Position numbers and translations under genes: made by a program
Shown here: positions 18,925 to 28,069 of the stretch, in pieces
Layout of the letters: each line of letters starts with the position of its first letter
Position numbering within the stretch: position 1 is the stretch's first letter
NCBI GenBank assembly: GCA_019745775.1
Contig: JAIESR010000023.1
Coordinates: forward strand, 1-64,000
DNA: 64,000 bases
Reading direction: 5' to 3'
From: Xanthobacteraceae bacterium
GTDB lineage: Bacteria; Pseudomonadota; Alphaproteobacteria; Rhizobiales; Xanthobacteraceae
Notes under the pieces: generated by a model
The model's input: only the letters and a program-made list of their open reading frames with translations
What the model was told of the DNA's origin: nothing
Databases searched by the model: none

Positions 18925-20295
18925 TCAGGCGGCCGCCGGAACCACCCGGTTACGGCCGTCGCGCTTGGCCCGGTAGAGCGCCTGATCGGCGCGTTTGAAC
19001 ACCTGGGCCGCGTCCTCGTCGCGCTCGAGCGCGGCAAGGCCGATGGAGATCGTGACCTCGATCGTCCTGGCCCCCTGCTGGATCGGGAACGGCTCGCTGG
19101 CGATCCGGCGCCGCAGCCGCTCCGCCACCATGGTGGCGACCGCCATGTCGGTCTCCGGCATCACCACCACGAATTCCTCACCGCCGTAACGGCAGGCCAG
19201 ATCGATGCCGCGGATCGATTTCTTGATGCGCACCGCGAATTCACGCAGCACGTCGTCGCCGGTATCGTGACCCCAGGTGTCGTTGACGGACTTGAAGTAG
19301 TCGATGTCGATCACCAGCACCGTGAGCGGCTTGCCGCGAGAGGCCGCCTGCTCCACCAGCGTCCCGACATGGGTTTCCATGTAGCGGCGGTTGAACAGCC
19401 CGGTCAGCGCGTCGGTGATCGCCATCTCGATCGACATCTGCACATTGTCGCGCAGGCGCTCGGTGTAGCGCTTCTTCCTGATCTGCGTGCGCACGCGCGC
19501 CAGCAGCTCGTTCTTGTCGATCGGACGCGTCAAATAGTCGTTTACGCCGATCTCGAGCCCGCGCACCAGCCGCGTGTTGTTGTCGGCATCGGCGACCGCC
19601 AGGATCGCAGTGTTGCGCGTGCGCTCGAGCGATCGCACCTGGCTGCACAGGCGCAGTCCGTCGAAATTCTCGAGTCCCAGCGAGACGATGACGAGGTCGT
19701 AGCTGCCTTCGGCGGCCCGGAACAGCGCCTCGTTCGGATCGGTTTCGACGTCGACGGCGTGGCTGCCCTGCAGCATGCCGTGGATGCGTTCGGCCGAAGC
19801 CGGACGATCGTCGACGATCAGGATCTTGCCCTGCAGACCGGTATCGGCCACCGCGTCCCGCTCCGGACTTTCGATGCCGATGTCGCGCGAGGTCAGCGCG
19901 CGCATGCGCAGCTCATCGGTCACCATCTTGAGGCGCGCCAGCGAACGTACCCGCGCGATCAGCGCAACGTCGGACACCGGCTTGGTCAGGAAATCATCGG
20001 CGCCGGCCTGCAATCCTCTCACGCGGTCGGATGGCTGGTCGAGCGCCGTCACCATAACCACCGGAATATGATGCGTCGCAGGGTTGGACTTCAGCCGCTT
20101 GCAGACCTCGAACCCGTCCATATCCGGCATCATGACGTCGAGCAGCACGACGTCGCATTCCGCGCGCTCGCAGATCGCCAGCGCCTGCGCACCGTTCACG
20201 GCCGTGACGACGTCGAAGTACTCGGCCGACAGCCGCGCTTCCAATAGTTTGACGTTGGCCGGGATATCGTCGACGACCAGAACGCGGGCGCTCAT
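18925..20295 (-). CDS. pleD: PleD diguanylate cyclase response regulator
   Basis: PleD makes cyclic di-GMP when phosphorylated and drives the motile-to-sessile switch in alphaproteobacteria. The 456 residues are REC1 (phospho-acceptor Asp53 in LLDVMMPDMDG), then REC2 (adaptor; the acceptor position reads VIVSLG, so it is not phosphorylated), then a GGDEF domain with active-site GGEEF. The inhibitory I-site RGID stands five residues before GGEEF, so product feedback should be intact. The start is ATG 20295 with AAGGAGAT upstream; a TTG just before it is less likely. divK lies 12 bases upstream in the same transcript. Confidence 0.95.
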   Translation of the reverse strand: MSARVLVVDDIPANVKLLEARLSAEYFDVVTAVNGAQALAICERAECDVVLLDVMMPDMDGFEVCKRLKSNPATHHIPVVMVTALDQPSDRVRGLQAGADDFLTKPVSDVALIARVRSLARLKMVTDELRMRALTSRDIGIESPERDAVADTGLQGKILIVDDRPASAERIHGMLQGSHAVDVETDPNEALFRAAEGSYDLVIVSLGLENFDGLRLCSQVRSLERTRNTAILAVADADNNTRLVRGLEIGVNDYLTRPIDKNELLARVRTQIRKKRYTERLRDNVQMSIEMAITDALTGLFNRRYMETHVGTLVEQAASRGKPLTVLVIDIDYFKSVNDTWGHDTGDDVLREFAVRIKKSIRGIDLACRYGGEEFVVVMPETDMAVATMVAERLRRRIASEPFPIQQGARTIEVTISIGLAALERDEDAAQVFKRADQALYRAKRDGRNRVVPAAA

Positions 20296-20307
20296 CAACG
20301 ATCTCCT

Positions 20308-20679
20308 TCAGGCGTTGCCGAGAAAGTGGCGGATGGTTTCGATGAACTTGCCGACCGAAATCGGCTTCGAGAGATAGGCTTCGCAACCGCCCTCGCGAAT
20401 GCGCTCCTCGTCGCCCTTCATCGCAAACGCGGTGACGGCGACGACCGGAATGCCGCGGAGTTGCTCGTCGTCCTTGAGCCACTTGGTGACTTCGAGGCCG
20501 GACACTTCGGGAAGCTGGATGTCCATCAGGATCAGGTCGGGGTGGTGCTTGCGGGCGAGATCGAGCGCTTCGATTCCGTTGCGGGTTCCGACGGTCTGAT
20601 AACCGTGCGCCTCCAACAGGTCGTGGAAGAGCTTCATATTGAGCTCGTTGTCCTCCACGATCATGACGGTCTTGGCCAT
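20308..20679 (-). CDS. divK: Single-domain response regulator DivK
   Basis: DivK is a 123-residue receiver-only protein of the cell-cycle phosphorelay; phosphorylated at Asp53 ([12 protein letters not shown]) it alters the activity of DivJ, PleC and DivL and thereby CtrA. Key residues: the acidic pocket in IVEDNELN, Thr in [12 protein letters not shown] and Lys in YLSKPISV. The start is ATG 20679 ([12 protein letters not shown]). It heads the divK-pleD operon, the usual order in this group. Confidence 0.96.
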   Translation of the reverse strand: MAKTVMIVEDNELNMKLFHDLLEAHGYQTVGTRNGIEALDLARKHHPDLILMDIQLPEVSGLEVTKWLKDDEQLRGIPVVAVTAFAMKGDEERIREGGCEAYLSKPISVGKFIETIRHFLGNA

Positions 20680-20768
20680 TCCGGCCCCTCTGCAGCCTCG
20701 CGCCCCAGCCGACGACCCCTTGTTATCGGACGGAGGCTGCATGCCCTGCAAGCGCATAGGCATGCCGT

Positions 20769-20781
20769 GGAACCTAGTTCC
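20769..20781. promoter_or_regulatory. 13-bp palindrome upstream of divK
   Basis: GGAACCTAGTTCC is a perfect dyad about 90 bases before the divK start; a further GGAAC half stands at 20792-20796. It could bind a dimeric regulator, but no factor is identified. Confidence 0.35.
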
Positions 20782-20953
20782 GATTTGTTACGGAACAGCT
20801 AATCGCCTGATTTATCAAAGGGGTTGCGCTGTGGAAAACCGCTGGCGGCGCCGAGGTTTGCCGCCGCGGCTTGAGAGCTTGCGGAAACCCGGCCGGACGC
20901 TGTGAATCACCCTCGCATCTCGGCGGGCTCACGCCGCAAGCTAGTCCGAGGGG

Positions 20954-21285
20954 CTAACAGCCAGCCGTATTATCGCCGACACGCGCCATCGGCTTGCCGT
21001 TGATGAAGACGTTGCTGGAGCGCGCACGACCACGCCGCAATTGGTCTTGTCGCCGACGCGGGCGGCCGGCTTGCCATTGATGAACACGTTGCTCGAGCCT
21101 TCTGCCACACCGCCATCCGGCGTGGTGGTCGCGTCGCCCACCCGCGCCGCCGGCAGGTCACCTGATCGCACGTCCCCGCTGCCTTGCACGATCACGCCGG
21201 AAACCGGTGCCTCCGATTGCGCATAAGCCACGCCGGCAAGCGCGGAGACGAGGCCGAGGGTCAGCAGGGACTTGTGCAGCATCAT
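20954..21285 (-). pseudogene. Secreted PAAR-like protein with a frameshift
   Basis: The frame starts at ATG 21285 with a clear signal peptide (KSLLTLGLVSALAGVAYAQS), then carries PAAR-like strands: LPAARVGDATT, then SSNVFINGKPAARVGDKTNC. At about 21020-21026 the frame slips. The other frame continues with SSNVFINGKPMARVGDNTAGC and stops at 20954, which completes a second copy of the repeat. One added G would restore a protein of about 110 residues. PAAR proteins normally tip type VI spikes and lack leaders, so a leader here is odd. No type VI genes are in the window. The break could be real or a sequencing error. Confidence 0.7.
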
Positions 21286-21407
21286 GAGGATTGTCCGAGG
21301 TTCCGGGGCAAACTCAGCGCATTTTCGGGCGAATGCAAGGCTTCCCGTGCGCCTGGCCATTGAGTGCGTTAGACATTGGTCACGCGACAAGCCGACGAGG
21401 TTCATTG

Positions 21408-21701
21408 ATGGCGCGGCGCCCCGAGGTTACGCGGGAATCGGCCGAAATGCTGGCGATTCAGGCCCTTAGCTTCATGGCGGAGGAGCCCGAACGGCTCGGC
21501 CGCTTCCTGGCGGTCACCGGGCTGGAAGCGCAGTCGCTGCGCGACGCCGCGCGCGAGCCGAACTTCCTGCTCGGGGTGCTCGATCACCTTGCCGGCGACG
21601 AACGCCTGCTGACCGAATTTGCGAGCCAGCACGCGCTGACGCCCGAAGTCGTGACCCGCGCCCGCGACGTGCTCGCGCACGCACGACCAGCGACGCCGTG
21701 A
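21408..21701 (+). CDS. DUF3572 family protein
   Basis: The 97-residue product (start ATG 21408, MARRPEVTRESAEML) is an all-helical DUF3572 protein, found downstream or near pleD-divK in Hyphomicrobiales. Visible features are ALSFMAEEPERLGRFLAVTGL and LGVLDHLAGDERLL. No catalytic motif is seen and the role is unknown. It is divergent from the PAAR-like gene. Confidence 0.8.
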   Translation: MARRPEVTRESAEMLAIQALSFMAEEPERLGRFLAVTGLEAQSLRDAAREPNFLLGVLDHLAGDERLLTEFASQHALTPEVVTRARDVLAHARPATP

Positions 21702-21779
21702 CACTGCGGCGCCGATTGCACGCCATGGCCGGATTGGCGACATTGGCGCCCCGCCGATCGTTCCGCCATCGAGGATCTC

Positions 21780-22805
21780 ATGCCGTTGAGGCTGCTGGCC
21801 GCCACCACTGTCTGCACCGTCGTGGCTGCCGGCGCTCAGGTGGCCGCGGCGCAGCCGGTTGCGGACTTCTATCGCGGCAAGACCGTCACCATGGTGATCG
21901 GCTACCCGCCGGCGGGCGCGAACGATGTCTATGCGCGAATGGTGGCGCGCCACATCGGCAAGCACATCCCGGGCAATCCGAATGTGGTGCCGCGCAACAT
22001 GCCGGGCGCCGGCAGCCTGATCGCCGCCAACCACATCTTCAACGTGGCGCCGAAGGACGGAACCGTGCTCGGCCTGCTGGTGCCGACACTGCCTCTGGAA
22101 GAAGCGCTCGGCGCATCGGCGGTCAAGTTTCGCTCGGCCGGTTTCCACTGGGTTGGACGCATGGCTCCCGCCCCCAACATCACTTTCATCAATGCGACGT
22201 CGCCGGTGAAGTCGATCACCGACGCCTTCGACAAGACGGCGATCCTCGGTGCAACAGGCCGCAGCGCGACCAACGCAATCTATCCGACCGTTCTCAACAA
22301 CGTGCTCGGAACGAAATTCAAGGTCGTGACCGGCTACGAAGGCTCCGCCGCCGCCATGCTCGCGATGGAGCGCGGCGAGGTCGAGGGACATTCCGCAACC
22401 TACGACACGCTCAAGACCGTGCATGCGGACTGGCTGGCGCAGAAGAAGGTCAATGTCGTGGTGCAGTATTCGCTGACGCGGCATCCGGAATTGAGCGACG
22501 TGCCGACGACCGTCGAGCTCGCGCGCAATCCCGAGCAGGCTCAGATCCTGCGCGCGGTGTCGAGCGCGTCGGAAATCGGCAAGTTCGTGTTGACGACACC
22601 GGAAACGCCCGCCGATCGCGTGCAGGCGCTGCGGCAGGCGTTCGATGCCATGGTCAAGGACGACGCGTTCATCGCGGACGCGCAGAAGCTCCGCGTCGAG
22701 CTCGGTCCGCTGGCGGGAGGCGCGTTGCAGAAGATCGTGGCCGAGGTTGCGGGCATGCCGGCGGACATCGTCGCCAGGGTGAAGGCGATCTACCCGTTGA
22801 ACTGA
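21780..22805 (+). CDS. Bug/TctC-family solute receptor (third copy)
   Basis: A 341-residue periplasmic receptor with the signal peptide MPLRLLAATTVCTVVAAGA, cut near VAAAQP. The mature part begins VADFYRGKTVTMVIGYPPAG and keeps NHIFNVAPKDGT and MERGEVEG. It is closest to the copy at 5750. It converges on the MmgE/PrpD gene with 7 bases between stops. A dicarboxylate-type ligand is plausible for the family, but the ligand is not identifiable here. Confidence 0.87.
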   Translation: MPLRLLAATTVCTVVAAGAQVAAAQPVADFYRGKTVTMVIGYPPAGANDVYARMVARHIGKHIPGNPNVVPRNMPGAGSLIAANHIFNVAPKDGTVLGLLVPTLPLEEALGASAVKFRSAGFHWVGRMAPAPNITFINATSPVKSITDAFDKTAILGATGRSATNAIYPTVLNNVLGTKFKVVTGYEGSAAAMLAMERGEVEGHSATYDTLKTVHADWLAQKKVNVVVQYSLTRHPELSDVPTTVELARNPEQAQILRAVSSASEIGKFVLTTPETPADRVQALRQAFDAMVKDDAFIADAQKLRVELGPLAGGALQKIVAEVAGMPADIVARVKAIYPLN

Positions 22806-22812
22806 TGCGCCG

Positions 22813-24168
22813 TTACGGACGCTTCAGGTCAAGCATCGCAAAAAGCCTGCCGACACTGCCCGCATCGCGCGCCTGCCACAGCGCGGCGAGCGCTTGGCGG
22901 CACCGCTCAACCCCCAGGACCGGCTCGGCCATTGCGCTGAATTTTTCCTCGATGTCCTTGTCCTGCATCGGATTGTCGGGATGACCGAGCGGGTCGACGA
23001 TCTCGACCTTGTGCTCACGGCCGTCGGTCGTCGTGGCGGTCACGCGCAGCACCATCCGCGGCAGCATCGCCTCGAGCGCATCGTCGACGATCACCTTGAG
23101 CTTTCCCATCAGCGGCCGGATGGCGGGATCGCGGACCTTGTCGTCGGTGAAAGCGTGCGTGGTGATCGGGCCGTCGACGAACGCGCGGGCGAAGATATAC
23201 GGCAGGCTGTGGTCGGCGGTCTCGCGCGTCTGCGGATCCCATTTCTCCGGCTCGCTGCCGATTTCGAACCAGGTGAACTTGTTGGCGAATACGTCGATCG
23301 CCTGGACGTCTGATGCCTTGAGCGTCCTGCGCAGATCGAGCGCCGCCCAGATCACCGGCTGGCCGTTGGTCTCGACCGGCCAGTATTTCAATTGCACGCG
23401 CGGCACCAGCGACGGACCGCCCTCGGTCGGAAAATCGACAAGCGTGAACGGCCCGGTGATGTTCTCGAACAGGCCTGCCCGGCCCTCGAACGCATGACCC
23501 GGTCCCACCATCCCCTCGGCGGCGAGGCAGGCCGCGAACAGGCCGTTGCGCGCGGCATAAGCGGTCGCGACGCTCTTCCACGGCGTGAGCTCGCCGGAGC
23601 GTGTGACGCGCAGCGGCACGCTCGACGATGCAGCGATGCCGATGGCATTGGCTGTGGTCTCCAACGGCAGCCCGAGCAGGTTGCAGACCCCTGCGGCGGC
23701 CGAGATGCTGATGCCAAAGCCTTGATCCCATCCCCGTCGGCTGAGCTGCGCGGCGTCGGCCAGCCGCGCGAAGATCTCGTACATGACGGTCATGGCGGCG
23801 AGGAAGCGCTTGCCGTCGACGTTCATGGTGCTCGCGAGCGCGATCAGCGGCCCCAACGCGTCGCTCGGATGACCGCCCGGATAGCGGTCGTTGAAATCGA
23901 AATTGCGGATCATCGTGGTGTTGATGAAGCCGGCCGATTCCGCGCCCAGGCGGTCGCCATGGAACAGGACGCGGCCGGCATATTTGCCGGGTGTCTCGCC
24001 CGCCGACAGGCGCTTGCCCATCTGCGCGGGCTCGCAATCATGCGCGCCGAGCCCGCAGCCGAGCGCATCGATCAGGCGCTGGGTGGCGGCATGTCGTGTC
24101 GCCTCATCAAGGTTGTTGAACGACAGCGAGGACGCGTAGGCGGCGATTTTCTTCGTGATATTGTCCAT
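22813..24168 (-). CDS. MmgE/PrpD family dehydratase/isomerase-like protein
   Basis: The 451-residue product (ATG 24168; a GTG at 24192 is less likely) matches the MmgE/PrpD fold of 2-methylcitrate dehydratase and cis-aconitate decarboxylase. Visible are the helical N-terminal domain, NFDFNDRYPGGHPSDALGPL (catalytic His/Asp region), the middle GISISAAAGVCNLLGLP and the C-terminal DPLGHPDNPM. Many members act on unknown tricarboxylic or chiral acids. Its convergent neighbour is a Bug receptor, which fits organic-acid use (inference). Confidence 0.85.
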   Translation of the reverse strand: MDNITKKIAAYASSLSFNNLDEATRHAATQRLIDALGCGLGAHDCEPAQMGKRLSAGETPGKYAGRVLFHGDRLGAESAGFINTTMIRNFDFNDRYPGGHPSDALGPLIALASTMNVDGKRFLAAMTVMYEIFARLADAAQLSRRGWDQGFGISISAAAGVCNLLGLPLETTANAIGIAASSSVPLRVTRSGELTPWKSVATAYAARNGLFAACLAAEGMVGPGHAFEGRAGLFENITGPFTLVDFPTEGGPSLVPRVQLKYWPVETNGQPVIWAALDLRRTLKASDVQAIDVFANKFTWFEIGSEPEKWDPQTRETADHSLPYIFARAFVDGPITTHAFTDDKVRDPAIRPLMGKLKVIVDDALEAMLPRMVLRVTATTTDGREHKVEIVDPLGHPDNPMQDKDIEEKFSAMAEPVLGVERCRQALAALWQARDAGSVGRLFAMLDLKRP

Positions 24169-24212
24169 GGTGGACGCGTCCCCTCCCGTCACAGTCGCCG
24201 CAGGTGCTTACC

Positions 24213-25508
24213 ATGGCTAGCCCCTTGGGCAAGCCCGCAACCGCTTCTTCGATCAGCGGCTTCTGCCGCGACTGCCGGCAGGACGTTCCGGCAACGGCCG
24301 CGCGCTGCCCGGCATGCCGATCCCCTCGCCTGTTGCGCCACGAGAGCCTGTTCAACCTCGCGATCGCGCATGTCGACTGCGACGCGTTCTACGCTACCAT
24401 CGAAAAGCGCGACGACCCTTCGCTCGCCGACAAGCCGGTCATCGTCGGCGGACGCCAGCGCGGCGTCGTGCTCACCTGCTGTTATGTGGCGCGCACCTTC
24501 GGCATCCGCTCCGCCATGCCGATCTTCGAGGCGCGGGAGCTCTGTCCGCACGCCGCCTACGTGCCGCCGAACATGGAGAAATATGCCGGCGTGGCGCGGC
24601 AGGTGCGCGCGCTGATGAACGATCTCACGCCGCTGGTCGAGCCGGTCTCGATCGACGAGGCATTCATGGACCTGTCCGGCACCGAACGGCTGCACGGCGT
24701 GCCGCCGGCGAAGACGCTCGCCGCGTTCGCCGACCGGGTCGAACGCGAGATCGGGATCACGGTGTCGATCGGGCTCTCCGGCAACAAGTTCCTGGCCAAG
24801 ATCGCGTCCGACCTCGACAAGCCGCGCGGTTTCGCCGTGCTGGCGCCGGACGAAGCGCCGGCCTTCCTGGCGAAGCGTCCGGTGACGCAGATCTTCGGCG
24901 TCGGCAAGGCCGCGCAGGCGCGCCTCAACAAGGACGGCATCCTGAGCTGCGGCGACCTCCAGCGCCTTGGCGAGACGGAATTGACGCGCCGCTACGGCGG
25001 CGAAGGGCTGCGGCTGTTCAATCTCGCCCATGGCCGCGACCCGCGCGGCGTGCGCGCCGACCGGGAAGCCAAGAGCGTTTCCGCCGAGACCACGTTCGAT
25101 ACCGATATCGCCGACTTCCGGCCGCTGGAGCTGCGGCTGTGGCGCCTCACCGAGAAGGTGTCGGCGCGGCTGAAGAACAACGACCTCGCCGGCGCCACGA
25201 TCACGCTCAAGCTCAAGAGCGCGGATTTCCGCATCCGCACCCGCGCCCAGTCGCTGGGGCGTCCGACCCAGCTCGCCGCGCGCATTTTCGACGCCGGCCG
25301 CGAGCTGCTCGAACGCGAGATCGACGGCACGAAATTCCGCCTGATCGGGATCGGGCTGTCCTCGCTGGTCGATGCCGGCGAGGCCGACCTCGCCGACCTG
25401 CTCGATCACCGCGCCGCCGAGGCGGAGAAGGCGATCGACCGCCTGCGCGCGAAATTCGGCGACGAAGCCGTGTTCCGCGGCCTGACGCTCGATGAGGACG
25501 ACGACTAG
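24213..25508 (+). CDS. dinB: DNA polymerase IV with N-terminal zinc finger
   Basis: Y-family translesion polymerase. The start ATG 24213 is 6 bases after AGGTG. An N-terminal C4 finger (Cys18, Cys21, Cys32, Cys35) precedes the catalytic core. Palm motifs are AHVDCDAFYATIE (first Asp) and SIDEAFMDLSG (Asp-Glu pair). The helix-hairpin-helix is IFGVGKAAQARL, and the little-finger domain ends near LIGIGLSSL. Total 431 residues. The zinc finger is a known variant in this bacterial group and is not in E. coli DinB. It is divergent from the MmgE/PrpD gene across 44 bases. Confidence 0.93.
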   Translation: MASPLGKPATASSISGFCRDCRQDVPATAARCPACRSPRLLRHESLFNLAIAHVDCDAFYATIEKRDDPSLADKPVIVGGRQRGVVLTCCYVARTFGIRSAMPIFEARELCPHAAYVPPNMEKYAGVARQVRALMNDLTPLVEPVSIDEAFMDLSGTERLHGVPPAKTLAAFADRVEREIGITVSIGLSGNKFLAKIASDLDKPRGFAVLAPDEAPAFLAKRPVTQIFGVGKAAQARLNKDGILSCGDLQRLGETELTRRYGGEGLRLFNLAHGRDPRGVRADREAKSVSAETTFDTDIADFRPLELRLWRLTEKVSARLKNNDLAGATITLKLKSADFRIRTRAQSLGRPTQLAARIFDAGRELLEREIDGTKFRLIGIGLSSLVDAGEADLADLLDHRAAEAEKAIDRLRAKFGDEAVFRGLTLDEDDD

Positions 25509-25587
25509 GACGCACGACCCCGGGGAGTGAACGCCCTGCTGCGGTGTTAGACTACGAACAACGATGAAGACCTCAGGGAGGATGACC

Positions 25588-26580
25588 ATGCCCCGCGCCC
25601 GATCGGCCGCGACGCTGCTTGCTGCCGCCGCCTGCCTTGCGACCGCGATGACATTGCCGGCGCGCCCGCAGACCACCGACCTCACCATCATGGTGTTCCA
25701 GGGCATGCAGAACCTGCCGCAGCTCGCGGCGAAGAGCCAAGGCTTCTTCGCCAGGCGCGGGCTCAACGTGGATATCCGGATCGCGCCGGACTCCGACGAA
25801 CTGCGTGAGGGCCTCGCGCACGGCCGCTATCAGATCGTGCACGCCGGCGTCGACAACGCGGTGGCCATGGCCGAGGTCGCGAAAATCGACATCGCCATCG
25901 TGATGGGCGGGGACAACGGCTTCAATCGCCTGATCGTGCAGCCGGAGATCAAGAGCTACGCCGACCTGCGCGGCAAGACCGTCATCGTCGATGCACCCGA
26001 CACCGCGTTCGCCTTCCTGATGTACGAGATGCTGCGCAGGAACGGCCTGAACAAAGGCGACTATGAGATCAAGCCGGTCGGCGCCTCGTTCCGCCGCCTC
26101 GACGTTATGCTCAAGGACAAGACCGCGGCCGCCGCCATGCTCAACATGCCGTTCACCTTGCGCGCCGCCGCGGCGGGACTGGGCGACCTCGGTTCGGCGG
26201 TCGAGGCGCTCGGTCCCTACCAAGGCACCGGCGCGTTCGTGCTGCGCAAATGGGCCGCCGCCCATTCCGACGTGCTGGTACGCTACATGCAGGCCTATAT
26301 CGAAGGGCTGCGCTGGGGCGTCGATCCGAAGAACCGCGAGCAGGCGATAAAGCTCTATGTCGATGCGCTGAAGCTCGACGAAGCGATGGCCGCGCGCACG
26401 CTCGCGGTCGCCGCGCACCCGACCGATGGCCTGACGCGCGATGCGCGCCTCGATCCGGACGGCTTCAAGAACGTGCTCGCGCTCCGCGCCAATGTGATGA
26501 AGCAATGGGCCGGCAGCCCGCCTGCGCCCGAGAAATACCTCGACGGATCCTACTACGCGAAAGCCCTGGCGGGATTGTAG
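25588..26580 (+). CDS. SsuA/ThiY-like ABC substrate-binding protein
   Basis: A 330-residue periplasmic binding protein of the nitrate/sulfonate/thiamine-precursor type (NMT1/SsuA fold). The start ATG 25588 lies 6 bases after GGGAGG and opens a leader, MPRARSAATLLAAAAC. The mature part has the family signatures VFQGMQNLPQLAAKSQGFFARRGL, HGRYQIVHAGVDNAVA and LRGKTVIVDAPDTAFAFL (each close to 20 residues). No ABC permease or ATPase gene follows, so it is an orphan here. Ligand unknown. Confidence 0.83.
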   Translation: MPRARSAATLLAAAACLATAMTLPARPQTTDLTIMVFQGMQNLPQLAAKSQGFFARRGLNVDIRIAPDSDELREGLAHGRYQIVHAGVDNAVAMAEVAKIDIAIVMGGDNGFNRLIVQPEIKSYADLRGKTVIVDAPDTAFAFLMYEMLRRNGLNKGDYEIKPVGASFRRLDVMLKDKTAAAAMLNMPFTLRAAAAGLGDLGSAVEALGPYQGTGAFVLRKWAAAHSDVLVRYMQAYIEGLRWGVDPKNREQAIKLYVDALKLDEAMAARTLAVAAHPTDGLTRDARLDPDGFKNVLALRANVMKQWAGSPPAPEKYLDGSYYAKALAGL

Positions 26581-26591
26581 TCAGCGCGAGG

Positions 26592-27443
26592 TCACGGACA
26601 GGGCTTGCTGTCCTTGAGCTCGATGTTCTTCAACACGCCGCTGATCGAGAAGTCGTTGTAGTCGAGCACCAGCGTGCGCGAGATGCCGTTCTCGTAGAGG
26701 TCGAACGAGATCGCGTAGACCGGCGTCTGCTCGCCGGCGGGCTTGCCGCGCTCGAAGTAGCTCACCGTCACCGGCCAGCGCCGCAGCTTGGCGAGCACGT
26801 CGTTGCCCGACGCCGCGTCGCCGAGATCGCGCTCGCCAGGCCCGATCTCGCGCCCGATCACGGTCAGCGAATTGTAGACCTTCTCGCCGGTCTCGGAGCC
26901 GTCGTAGATCGGGAATTCCAGGATGGTCTGACCCTGCCGCGCGGCCTCGATGATGCGCCGCACGTGCTCGGTCGGAAACACGATCGCGGCGTCGAGATCG
27001 ACCTTGCGCGGCTCGGGCTTGGTGAGCGTCACCGCGACGCCGCCGGTCACGCGCTCGGCCTTGCCGTCGACCGCATCGAGCAGCTTCTGATTGAGATGGT
27101 TCTGCGAGGTGAAACGGTAGGTCTTGCCGGCACCGTCTTCCCAGGTGTTCGAGCGCAGGTCGCTGAGGCTGATCTTGCCTTCGCCGTTGTCGAGTTCGGC
27201 GACCTGCCGGAAGTCGAGCGTATAGCCCTCGCAGGCGCTGCCGGTGAAATCATAGAGGATGCGCCCGCGCGCGCTCTGCACCGATGCCTTGCCGCGGACC
27301 TTGCCGAGCGACAGCTCGTAGATCGCCCGATGTGGCACGAGATTGATGCCCTGCGTCTGCGCCGGGACCGGCGGCGAGCCGAAGGCCGCCACCGTGGCCG
27401 CCGCCAGAACCGCGGTGACGGCGCCTCTTGCGAGCAATTTCAT
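26592..27443 (-). CDS. eipB: Cell envelope integrity protein EipB (DUF1849)
   Basis: EipB is a periplasmic spiral beta-sheet protein needed for envelope integrity in Brucella and conserved in Hyphomicrobiales. The 283-residue product starts at ATG 27443 with a signal peptide (MKLLARGAVTAVLAAATVAA). It then shows PHRAIYELSL, ILYDFTGSACEGYTL (Cys71), DLRSNTW and the C-terminal DSKPCP (Cys282). The two Cys match the single disulfide of the family. An AGGAGA ribosome site precedes the ATG. It is divergent from ridA. Confidence 0.85.
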   Translation of the reverse strand: MKLLARGAVTAVLAAATVAAFGSPPVPAQTQGINLVPHRAIYELSLGKVRGKASVQSARGRILYDFTGSACEGYTLDFRQVAELDNGEGKISLSDLRSNTWEDGAGKTYRFTSQNHLNQKLLDAVDGKAERVTGGVAVTLTKPEPRKVDLDAAIVFPTEHVRRIIEAARQGQTILEFPIYDGSETGEKVYNSLTVIGREIGPGERDLGDAASGNDVLAKLRRWPVTVSYFERGKPAGEQTPVYAISFDLYENGISRTLVLDYNDFSISGVLKNIELKDSKPCP

Positions 27444-27595
27444 CGGACTGGGTCTCCTGACCGCGGAACAGGGCTGGAACATAAGGTTGCGGCCGCACCG
27501 CCGCAACAGCTTGAATGTCGACACCCAATCGGCAATGACTGGGCGGCACAACGGTTGCAGATGGCAAGACCGGATAAGGCGAAAAGGAGCGTTTC

Positions 27596-28060
27596 ATGGC
27601 GAAGGTCGAAGCGAAATTGGCTGAACTCGGTGTGGTGCTTCCGACCCCCGCGGCGCCAGTCGCCAACTATGTTCCTTTTGTGCGCACGGGCTCGCTGCTG
27701 GTGGTTTCCGGCCAGATTTGCCTCGGCGGCGATGGCAAGCTTGTCGCTGCGGGCAAGCTCGGCGGCAACGTATCGATCGAGGACGGCCAGAAGGCAGCGC
27801 GCACCTGCGCCATCAACCTGCTGGCGCAGGTCAAGGCCGCGCTCGGCGATCTCGACAAGGTGGTCCGGGTGGTCCGCCTGGGCGGCTTCGTCAATTCGGT
27901 GCCGACATTCGTCGACGGTCCCAAGGTGTTGAACGGCGCGTCCGACCTGATGGTCGAGGCGTTCGGCGACAAGGGCCGCCACGCCCGCTCGACCATCGGT
28001 GTGGCCGCGCTCCCGGCCGACGCTGCTGTCGAAGTCGAGGCCATGTTCGAGGTTGCGTGA
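27596..28060 (+). CDS. RidA family protein
   Basis: The 154-residue product is a RidA/YjgF-like trimeric protein (long, YjgH/TdcF-like subgroup). Its relatives hydrolyse reactive enamine/imine intermediates released by PLP enzymes. Visible motifs are VRTGSLLVVSGQIC, AARTCAINLLAQVKAALGDL and a C-terminal ARSTIGVAALPADAAVEVE, where the Arg of the active site is expected. AAGGAG stands 7 bases before the ATG. The GDPD gene follows after 9 bases. Confidence 0.9.
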   Translation: MAKVEAKLAELGVVLPTPAAPVANYVPFVRTGSLLVVSGQICLGGDGKLVAAGKLGGNVSIEDGQKAARTCAINLLAQVKAALGDLDKVVRVVRLGGFVNSVPTFVDGPKVLNGASDLMVEAFGDKGRHARSTIGVAALPADAAVEVEAMFEVA

Positions 28061-28069
28061 GCTGCTCCC

